Below are positions 57,479 through 64,000 of a stretch of 64,000 bases of DNA, in pieces. The notes beneath the pieces are model-generated. The model ran no database searches. It was not told where the DNA came from and saw only the letters and a list, made by a program, of their open reading frames with translations. The stretch lies in assembly GCA_020851235.1 (NCBI GenBank), contig JADZDD010000025.1:1-64000 (forward strand). The letters run 5' to 3'. How positions within the stretch are numbered: position 1 is the stretch's first letter; the number at the start of each line of letters is the position of its first letter. Source of the DNA: Burkholderiales bacterium. Its GTDB lineage: Bacteria; Pseudomonadota; Gammaproteobacteria; Burkholderiales; Casimicrobiaceae. The translations under genes were made by a program, and so were the position numbers.

Positions 57479-57502
57479 GCGGTTTGCCGGACGGCGAACC
57501 GC
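57479..57502. terminator. Strong hairpin between convergent atpG and phosphoketolase
   Basis: GCGGTTTGCCG and CGGCGAACCGC pair over 11 positions with one T-G wobble and a tiny loop. It sits 28 bases after the atpG stop and could end transcription from either side. No T-tract follows, so it may act as a transcript-end protector rather than a classical terminator. Confidence 0.45.
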
Positions 57503-57635
57503 TGCCGCCCGGAGTTCATCGCATGACGCGGTCCGCCGCTGCTTCCAGGCGAGATCGACAAGGACCTGCAGGCATTCGTCCGGCAGCGCCCGAGCACTTC
57601 ACCTTGCCTCCGGCACCCGGGACCGCAGGCGTGTC

Positions 57636-60062
57636 TCAGTAAGGCCAGACCCAGTCGGCGATCTCGGGACGGTCGGTACCCTGCGTGCGCGCATACGTCA
57701 CGTTGTCGATGATGGCGTTCTTCATGTCTTCCTTGAGATGCGCCGCGCGCACCGCCAGGCCCGGCACCCGGTCGATCACGTCGATGACCAGATTGAAGCG
57801 GTCGATCTGGTTGAGGATCGCGAGTTCGAGGGGCGTGTTGATGTTTCCCTTCTCCTTGTAGCCGCGGACGTGCAGGTTCTCGTGATTCTTGAAGCGGTAC
57901 GCGAGCTTGTGGATCAGCCACGGGTAGCCGTGGAAGTTGAAGATCACCGGCTTGTCGGTCGTGAACAAGCCGTCGAACTCCCGGTCGCTCAACCCGTGTG
58001 GATGTTCGGAGGCGGGTTGCAGCTTGTACAAGTCGACCACGTTGACGAAGCGGACCTTGAGATCCGGTAGCCGTTCGCGAAGGATCGCGACTGCGGCCAG
58101 GGCCTCGAGCGTGGGCACGTCGCCGCAGGACGCCATCACGACGTCGGGCTCCACGCCCTGGTCGTTGCTCGCTCGTGACCACAGGCCGATGCCTTTGGCG
58201 CAGTGCACGATCGCCTGCTCGATCGTCATGAATTGCATGTGCTTCTGCTTGTCGGCGACGATGACGTTGATGCAATCGGTCGAGCGCAGGCACTGGTCGG
58301 CGACGACCAGGAGGCAGTTGGCGTCGGGTGGGAGGTAGATGCGGGTGACCGACGGGCTCTTGTTGGTGACCACGTCGATGAAACCCGGATCCTGGTGCGA
58401 GAAGCCGTTGTGGTCCTGGCGCCAGACGGTGGAGGACAGCAGGATGTTCTGCGACGCGACCGGCGCTCGCCACGGCACGTGGTTCTTGCAGATGTCGAGC
58501 CACTTGGCGTGCTGGTTGAACATCGAGTCGACGACGTGCGCGAAGGCCTCGTAGGTATGGAAGAAGCCGTGGCGGCCTGACAGCAGATAGCCTTCGAGCC
58601 AGCCGAGCAACGTGTGTTCGGAAAGCACCTCCATCACCCGACCGTCGCGGGAGAGCTCACCGCCATCACCATCCTCGGGCAGCAGGTCCGCCATCCATAC
58701 TTTCTTGCTGACCTCGTAGATCGCCTGGAGCCGATTCGAAGCGGTCTCGTCGGGACCGAAGACGCGGAAGCTCGTCATGTTGGCGCGCATGACCTCCCGC
58801 AGGAATTCCCCGAGGGGCCGCGTGTTCTCGTGGCGGACGGCGCCTGCGGATGGGACCTTGACGGCAAACTGGGAAAAGTCCGGAAGCTTCAGGTCCTTGC
58901 GCAGCAGTCCGCCGTTGGCGTGTGGATTGGCGCTCATGCGGCGCGCGCCTTTCGGTGCGAGATCGCGCAGCTCCGTCACGAGCCGGCCGTCGCTGTCGAA
59001 CAACTCGGCTGGCGCGTAACTCTTGAGCCAGTTCTCCAGCGCCTTCAGGCTGGCCGCGTTTTCGCGCACGTCGGCAAGTGGCACCTGGTGCGAGCGCCAC
59101 GAACCCTCCGCCTTGTGGCCATTGATCTCCTTCGGCCCCGTCCAGCCCTTGGGTGAGCGCAGCACGATCATCGGCCAGCGTGGACGCTCGGGGCTGCCTG
59201 TCTTGCGCGCCGCCTGCTGGATGGCGCGTATCTTCGCGATCGCCTCGTCCAGCGTGGCCGCCATCTTCTGGTGCATCGCGGCCGGCTCCGAACCTTCGAC
59301 GAAGTACGGTGCATAGCCGTAGCCGACGAACAGCGCTTCGAGCTCGTCGTGACTGATCCGGGCGAGAATCGTCGGATTGGCGATCTTGTAGCCATTGAGA
59401 TTGAGAATCGGCAGTACTGCTCCGTCGCGCACCGGATTGAGGAACTTGTTCGAATGCCACGCGGCGGCGAGGGGGCCCGTCTCCGCTTCGCCGTCGCCGA
59501 CGACGCAGGCGACGATGAGATCCGGATTGTCGAGCGCCGCGCCGTAGGCGTGTGACAGGCTGTAGCCCAGTTCTCCCCCTTCGTGAATCGAACCCGGGGT
59601 CTCCGGCGTCACGTGGCTGCCGATGTGGCCGGGAAACGAGAACTGCTTGAAGAACTTCCGCATGCCTTCGGTGTTCTCGCTCTTGTCCGGGTAGACCTCG
59701 GAATAGGTTCCTTCGAGATAGCAAGGCCCGAGGACACCGGGGGCGCCGTGACCAGGGCCCGCGATGAAGATCATGTCGAGGTCGTCGCGCTTGATCACCC
59801 GATTCAGGTGTGTCCAGACGAATGACAGCGCGGGGCTCGCGCCCCAGTGACCGAGCAGGCGATGCTTGATGTGTTCGGCGGACAGTGGCTCGCGCAGCAG
59901 CGGATTGTCGCGGAGGTAGATCATGCCGACGGCGAGAAAATTGCAGGCGCGCCACCAGGCGTGCAGGCGACGCAGTTCCTCCGCATCGAGCGGGCCGTTC
60001 GCGGTGGCGTGGGTGGCGGTCGGTTTCATCGCAACGGGTTTCGTCGTCATCATCGATCTCAT
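57636..60062 (-). CDS. xfp: Xylulose-5-phosphate / fructose-6-phosphate phosphoketolase
   Basis: The 808-residue TPP enzyme contains the thiamine-binding [28 protein letters not shown] near the N-terminus and [13 protein letters not shown]. It cleaves xylulose-5-P or fructose-6-P to acetyl-phosphate plus a glycolytic intermediate, a route bypassing part of glycolysis. ATG 60062 was chosen; in-frame ATGs at 60053 and 60050 are possible. The leader forms a small hairpin with the Shine-Dalgarno sequence in its loop. Confidence 0.95.
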   Translation of the reverse strand: MRSMMTTKPVAMKPTATHATANGPLDAEELRRLHAWWRACNFLAVGMIYLRDNPLLREPLSAEHIKHRLLGHWGASPALSFVWTHLNRVIKRDDLDMIFIAGPGHGAPGVLGPCYLEGTYSEVYPDKSENTEGMRKFFKQFSFPGHIGSHVTPETPGSIHEGGELGYSLSHAYGAALDNPDLIVACVVGDGEAETGPLAAAWHSNKFLNPVRDGAVLPILNLNGYKIANPTILARISHDELEALFVGYGYAPYFVEGSEPAAMHQKMAATLDEAIAKIRAIQQAARKTGSPERPRWPMIVLRSPKGWTGPKEINGHKAEGSWRSHQVPLADVRENAASLKALENWLKSYAPAELFDSDGRLVTELRDLAPKGARRMSANPHANGGLLRKDLKLPDFSQFAVKVPSAGAVRHENTRPLGEFLREVMRANMTSFRVFGPDETASNRLQAIYEVSKKVWMADLLPEDGDGGELSRDGRVMEVLSEHTLLGWLEGYLLSGRHGFFHTYEAFAHVVDSMFNQHAKWLDICKNHVPWRAPVASQNILLSSTVWRQDHNGFSHQDPGFIDVVTNKSPSVTRIYLPPDANCLLVVADQCLRSTDCINVIVADKQKHMQFMTIEQAIVHCAKGIGLWSRASNDQGVEPDVVMASCGDVPTLEALAAVAILRERLPDLKVRFVNVVDLYKLQPASEHPHGLSDREFDGLFTTDKPVIFNFHGYPWLIHKLAYRFKNHENLHVRGYKEKGNINTPLELAILNQIDRFNLVIDVIDRVPGLAVRAAHLKEDMKNAIIDNVTYARTQGTDRPEIADWVWPY

Positions 60063-60066
60063 GAGG

Positions 60067-60087
60067 CAATGGAAGCTCCCACCATTG
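60067..60087. promoter_or_regulatory. Leader hairpin displaying the Shine-Dalgarno of xfp
   Basis: CAATGG (60067-60072) and CCATTG (60082-60087) form a perfect 6-bp stem. On the transcript the 9-base loop contains GGGAGC, the best ribosome site for ATG 60062. It may tune translation of phosphoketolase. Confidence 0.35.
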
Positions 60088-60264
60088 TGCGCCCCTCGGC
60101 CCGGGTCGAGACGATGGCCCGATGCGGATCCGTTGTCCGCGGCGAGGCGAGCCAACCCGTCACGCGCGAACCGTCGGTAGCGCGGCGCACGCCCGAGGTA
60201 CGCGCTCGCCACGGCCGAATGGGTTGCGTGGCGTGCCGGGCGTCACGGCCCACCGGTGAGCGCC

Positions 60265-60969
60265 CTACGCGGGATCGAATCGATAGCCCACGCCGTAGAT
60301 CGAGCGGATGAACTCGTGCCCGGGCTCGACCGCCTCGAGCTTGCGGCGCAGGTTCTTCACGTGGCTGTCGATGGCGCGATCGCTCAGGCTGCGCTGGTCG
60401 TCGTGCAGCCGGTCGAGCAACTGGTCGCGCGAGAACACGCGACCCGGTGATTCGGCCAGCGCGCGCAGAAGCCTGAACTCCAGCGGCGTCAGATCCAGCG
60501 GCTCGCCGTTCCAGCGCGCCTCGTAGCGCTCGGCGTCGAGGACGAGTCCACCCTGGGCCTGCGACGCGTCGGGGTCGCGCCGCCCCCGACGCAGGATCGC
60601 TTTGACGCGTGCTACCACCTCGCGCGGGCTGAATGGCTTGCAGACGTAGTCGTCGGCGCCGGCTTCGAGCCCGATCAGCCGGTCGACCTCCTCGACGCGC
60701 GCCGTGAGCATCAGGATCGGCACGTCGCTGAACGCGCGCAACGCGCGGCACACGGTGAGGCCATCGGCGCCGGGCAGCATCAGGTCGAGCACGATCAGGT
60801 CCGGAGGACGCGCGCGAACGGCGGGCACGACGGTGTCGCCGCGATCCTGCAGCGCGACCTCCATGCCGGCGGCGCGCAGGTAGTCGGCCACCAGTTTCGC
60901 GAGGCGCGGCTCGTCCTCGACCACCAGCACGAACGGGGCGGCGACCGCGCTCACGGGACCGTCCTCCAC
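60265..60969 (-). CDS. baeR: OmpR-family response regulator, BaeR-like
   Basis: The 234-residue protein has a receiver with [10 protein letters not shown], phospho-Asp in [13 protein letters not shown] and Lys in YVCKPF. A winged-helix domain follows ([41 protein letters not shown]). BaeR controls efflux genes in response to envelope stress. It lies 37 bases after the partner kinase gene, and an RND adaptor gene lies nearby on the other strand. Confidence 0.88.
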   Translation of the reverse strand: MEDGPVSAVAAPFVLVVEDEPRLAKLVADYLRAAGMEVALQDRGDTVVPAVRARPPDLIVLDLMLPGADGLTVCRALRAFSDVPILMLTARVEEVDRLIGLEAGADDYVCKPFSPREVVARVKAILRRGRRDPDASQAQGGLVLDAERYEARWNGEPLDLTPLEFRLLRALAESPGRVFSRDQLLDRLHDDQRSLSDRAIDSHVKNLRRKLEAVEPGHEFIRSIYGVGYRFDPA

Positions 60970-61006
60970 GCTCTGCGGGTCCGAAGCGAACTCGAGGCGT
61001 CGGCGC

Positions 61007-62410
61007 TCATGCGCGCCTCAGCAGTGGCAGGCGCACCGCGATCCACACGCCGCCCAGCGGCGAGTGCCGCGCCTCGATGGTGCCGCCGTGCGCGAGCACG
61101 ATGCTGCGGCAGATCGCGAGCCCGAGCCCGCTGCCGCCGCCGGCGCGCCCGCGCGAGCTTTCGACGCGGAAGAAGCGGTCGAGGAGTCGTGCGAGCATGT
61201 CGTCGGACACGCCCGGCTTCGAGTCCATCATGTCGAGCTGCGCGTGCCCGTCCTCGACGCGGAGGCGCAAGCGCACCTGTCCGCCGCGGTCGGTGTAGCG
61301 GAGCGCGTTGCCGATCAGGTTGTGCAGGAGCTGGCGCATCCGCGACTCGTCGGCGAGCAGCATCACCGGAGCCTTCGGCGCGTCGAAGTCGAGGGCGAGG
61401 CCGCGCTCATCGGCCATGCGCCGCTGCAGCGCCACCTCGCCGGCCAATAGCGCGCCAAGATCCAGGTCGGCCATCTGGTAGGTAAGCGCGCCTGCGTCGG
61501 CGAGGGCGAGCTCGTGCAGGTCGTGCACGAGCTTCGACAGCGTGCCGACTTCGCCCTGCAGGAGCCGCAGGGCTTCCGGCGTGGGCGGATGCACGCCGTC
61601 CTCCATCGCCTCCAACTCGCCACGCAACACCGCGAGTGGTGTGCGCAGTTCGTGCGAGACGTCGGCCACGTAGTCGCGGCGCATCTGCTCGTTCCGCTGC
61701 AGCGCGAGCGCGAGCTGGTTGAAATCCTGCGCGAGTTGCGCCACCTCGTCGTGGCCCTGCTGCGGTACGCGCGTGTCGTAGCGGCCGGCGGCGAGTTCGT
61801 GCGTGGCGGCGGCCACGCGCCGCATCGGCGCGAGCAGCGTGCGCGCCACCCACCACGCGATCAGCGCGGCGAGCAGCAGCGCGACGCCGCCGGTCAGGAG
61901 TGCCGCATCGAGCTGGCCGCGCAGGAAGCGCAGCGCCGCGGCATCGGTGACGGTGTTCACCGGCGCGATCGCGAGCCAGCCGACGGTGCGGCCGTCGACC
62001 ACGATCTCGCGTTGCTCGGTGCCCGCCAGCATGCGCGGGAATCCGATCACGTGCTGGCGCTGTTCGTCCAGCAGCGACACGCGGCGGCCGGCGCCCAGGA
62101 GGTCGGTGCCCAGGAGTTCCCGCTGGGCATCCGTCAGCGGGCCCTCGCCCGGCTGGCCCGGACCGACGCCGAGCAGGTCGACCCACACGTCGATGTGGCC
62201 GCGCACGAAGTCCCAGTTGCCGTGCTGCGCGTAGGCCTGGCGCACGCGCGGCAGCGCGGCCTCCATGCGTGCGATCGCCTGCTCGTTCAGGTAGCCGATG
62301 AACAGGCGCTCGAAGTTCCAGTGCGCGGCTGCGCCCAGGGCCAACACCACCGCGGTGATGGTGGCCAGCACGGCGAGGAAGAGCTTGCCGGTGAGTCCCG
62401 GTCGTCTCAT
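61007..62410 (-). CDS. baeS: Sensor histidine kinase, BaeS-like
   Basis: The 467-residue kinase has TM1 at about 8-28, a periplasmic sensor region, TM2 and HAMP (beginning about residue 160), HisKA with the phospho-His in [12 protein letters not shown] (about 250), and HATPase with NLIGNALRY and GSGLGLAIC. The [10 protein letters not shown] motif resembles the DSAPGV of BaeS. It should detect envelope damage and phosphorylate BaeR. Confidence 0.88.
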   Translation of the reverse strand: MRRPGLTGKLFLAVLATITAVVLALGAAAHWNFERLFIGYLNEQAIARMEAALPRVRQAYAQHGNWDFVRGHIDVWVDLLGVGPGQPGEGPLTDAQRELLGTDLLGAGRRVSLLDEQRQHVIGFPRMLAGTEQREIVVDGRTVGWLAIAPVNTVTDAAALRFLRGQLDAALLTGGVALLLAALIAWWVARTLLAPMRRVAAATHELAAGRYDTRVPQQGHDEVAQLAQDFNQLALALQRNEQMRRDYVADVSHELRTPLAVLRGELEAMEDGVHPPTPEALRLLQGEVGTLSKLVHDLHELALADAGALTYQMADLDLGALLAGEVALQRRMADERGLALDFDAPKAPVMLLADESRMRQLLHNLIGNALRYTDRGGQVRLRLRVEDGHAQLDMMDSKPGVSDDMLARLLDRFFRVESSRGRAGGGSGLGLAICRSIVLAHGGTIEARHSPLGGVWIAVRLPLLRRA

Positions 62411-62468
62411 GACAGGCTGAACGATACGCGCGCCGGCATTGCGGACCCGGGCGGCGGCGACAGCCGCC

Positions 62469-62909
62469 TCAGGCGGACGGCGCGCGCTCGAGGCTCGAAG
62501 CGACGTCGCGGCGCGAGCGCAGCGCGTCGATGCTCCACGGACCGGCGCCCGCGACGCTGAAGTACAGGAAGATGAAGCAGAACAGGACCGCGGACTCGCC
62601 GCCGTTCATCAGCGGAAACAGCGGCGCCTTCGCGGCGTGCGCGATGAAGTAGGCAAAGGCCATCAGTCCCGAGAGCACGAAGGCCACGGGCCGCGTGAAC
62701 AGCCCGACGAGAAGCAGCGTGCCCCCGATGAGCTCCATCCAGCCGGCGATCCCGGACAGCGAGGTTGCCGGTGTTGCCGCCATTCGTTCGATGAACGGGA
62801 CGCCGAGGTGCTTGGCCGTACCGTGGAGGAGGAACAGGTACGCCGAGACGATCCGGACGACGGACAGGAGCCGGGGTGCGAGATTGGCAGGGAAGGCAAG
62901 CGCGGACAT
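62469..62909 (-). CDS. DoxX-family membrane protein
   Basis: The 146-residue protein has four helices and DoxX motifs: SVVRIVSAYLFLLHGTAKHLG, ELIGGTLLLVGLFTRP and AFAYFIAHA. DoxX proteins are quinone-linked or redox membrane proteins of varied roles. It lies upstream of baeS on the same strand and is divergent from the efflux adaptor gene. Confidence 0.85.
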   Translation of the reverse strand: MSALAFPANLAPRLLSVVRIVSAYLFLLHGTAKHLGVPFIERMAATPATSLSGIAGWMELIGGTLLLVGLFTRPVAFVLSGLMAFAYFIAHAAKAPLFPLMNGGESAVLFCFIFLYFSVAGAGPWSIDALRSRRDVASSLERAPSA

Positions 62910-63176
62910 GGGACGTTTCTCCAGGGGCAAGGAAGAGTGGCGCGGCGGGCCGGAATCGACCGTGATCTTCAGCGATCGCGTCCCGACCCGCATGCCGTGA
63001 TGATGCGTTGCGAATGTGGAGGAAATGCGGAGATTCGTCCATGGTCGTGGCGCAGCGTTGAGCTCGCAGGCGCCGGCTTCGCGGGCCGATGCCCGATCGG
63101 AGCCGTTGCCACCCTCCAAATTTGCTCCACATTCCGGGCCGAAGATGCGGGTCATCCCGAAACGACGCCCCGTCTC
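62910..63176. promoter_or_regulatory. Divergent promoter region for doxX and the efflux adaptor
   Basis: No gene is supported in these 267 bases. They should carry both promoters and, by analogy with BaeR regulons, a BaeR box. I cannot point to a firm motif. Confidence 0.3.
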
Positions 63177-64000
63177 ATGAACTCCATACCCATGCTTCCT
63201 CGCGCCGCGGCCTTCAGTATCCTGGCGCTTGCCGCCGCGGTGCTTGCCGGCTGCAGCGACGGCCGCAGCGCCACCGCGCCTGCCGTCGCGCGACCCACCG
63301 CGGTGGGCGTGGTCGAATTGCGCAGCGAACCGGTCACGCTGACCACCGAACTGTCGGGCCGCACCAGCGCACCGCTGGTGGCGGAGATCCGGCCGCAGGT
63401 CGGCGGCATCGTCAAGAGCCGGTCGTTCACCGAAGGTCAGCGCGTGCGCGCGGGCCAGGTGCTCTACCGGATCGACCCGGCGAGCTACGAGGCGGCGTAC
63501 GCGAGCGCGCAAGCCGCGGTCGCCAAGGCCGAGGCCACGGTCGAATCGGCGCGGCTGACCGCGCAGCGCCGCGCGGAGCTCGTGAAGATCGAGGCGATCA
63601 GCCAGCAGGACAGCCAGGACGCGCAGGCTGCGCAGAAACAGGCCGAGGCCGAGCTCGCGGCGGCCCGCGCGGCGCTGCGGAGCGCGCAGATCGACCTCGC
63701 GCGCACCTCGATCGCAAGCCCGATCGCGGGCGTCGTCGACGTCTCCACCGTCACGCCGGGAGCGCTCGTGACCGCCGCGCAGACGACCGCACTCACGACG
63801 GTGCGGCAGATCGACCCGATCCAGGTCGACATCACCCAGTCGAGCGCGGAAGTGCTGCGTCTCAAGCGCGAGATGGCGGAGGGCAAGCTCCAGGGTGCGG
63901 GCAGCGAGGCGCCGGTGGCGCTGATCCTCGAGGACGGCAGCACCTATGCGCACGCCGGAAAGCTCAGCGTCGCAGGCGTGTCGGTGAATGCCGGCACCGG
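63177..64000 (+). CDS. RND efflux periplasmic adaptor (MFP), cut by window edge
   Basis: A lipoprotein signal is followed by LAAAVLAGC (Cys about residue 26), then membrane-fusion-protein architecture: a lipoyl half (EIRPQVGGIVKSRSFTEGQRVR), a coiled-coil hairpin, the second lipoyl half (ARTSIASPIAGVVD) and the start of the beta-barrel (QIDPIQVDI). AcrA/MexA-type adaptors bridge an RND pump and an outer-membrane channel. The gene runs off at 64000 with no stop; an RND transporter probably follows. The ATG at 63177 was chosen over one at codon 6. Confidence 0.9.
   Translation, partial: MNSIPMLPRAAAFSILALAAAVLAGCSDGRSATAPAVARPTAVGVVELRSEPVTLTTELSGRTSAPLVAEIRPQVGGIVKSRSFTEGQRVRAGQVLYRIDPASYEAAYASAQAAVAKAEATVESARLTAQRRAELVKIEAISQQDSQDAQAAQKQAEAELAAARAALRSAQIDLARTSIASPIAGVVDVSTVTPGALVTAAQTTALTTVRQIDPIQVDITQSSAEVLRLKREMAEGKLQGAGSEAPVALILEDGSTYAHAGKLSVAGVSVNAGT

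Overview
The window is GC-rich (about two thirds G+C by eye), densely coded chromosomal DNA. Its conserved blocks are typical of a betaproteobacterium: spoT-rpoZ-gmk and yicC, pilGHIJ with a very large chpA/pilL, yqgE-ruvX-pyrR-pyrB-pyrC', argA, polA/thrB/uvrD and BPSS1780-type membrane proteins. The genus cannot be named from sequence alone. No tRNA, rRNA or CRISPR array was seen. Both ends cut through genes: a cold-shock gene on the left and an RND efflux adaptor on the right.

Region by region: (1) 1-5418 holds the edge of a cold-shock gene, a 2-hydroxyacid dehydrogenase, the monothiol glutaredoxin grxD, then spoT, rpoZ, gmk and a META-domain gene on the minus strand. (2) 5628-10966 looks like an eroded integrated island. 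It is bounded by two copies (20 of 21 bases) of the 3' end of yicC and carries a type IV AbiE toxin-antitoxin pair, whose toxin has an in-frame stop, and a LysR-controlled lipoprotein/hydrolase cassette. (3) 10946-18443 holds yicC, a Ser/Thr kinase and PP2C phosphatase pair, a DnaQ-like exonuclease, a SixA-like phosphatase, ppx and ilvA. (4) 18794-28678 is the twitching-motility chemosensory operon pilG-pilH-pilI-pilJ-chpA. (5) 28809-35654 holds an EF-G paralogue, the yqgE-ruvX-pyrR-pyrB-pyrC' operon (pyrimidine synthesis and DNA repair) and a dienelactone hydrolase. (6) 35682-47892 is housekeeping: argA-yggX-carboxymuconolactone decarboxylase-like, uvrD, the thrB operon, LOG/polA, and membrane proteins.

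(7) 48653-50174 is a compact overlapping cassette: a four-helix haem-copper-oxidase-like protein, a lipoyl (GcvH/LbpA-like) protein with a C-terminal CxxC, and a thioredoxin domain fused to the same kind of membrane domain. I could not match it to a described system, and it is the best candidate for something new. (8) 50712-57450 is a complete N-type ATP synthase operon (atpDCQRBEFAG) whose c subunit carries residues expected of a Na+-binding ring. Its base composition looks slightly lower in G+C than its neighbours, which fits horizontal transfer. It is followed convergently by phosphoketolase. (9) 60265-64000 holds a BaeSR-type two-component system, a DoxX protein and the divergent start of an RND efflux operon.

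Start codons were chosen from Shine-Dalgarno matches, family lengths and overlaps. Family calls come from motifs read in the translations. No database search was run.
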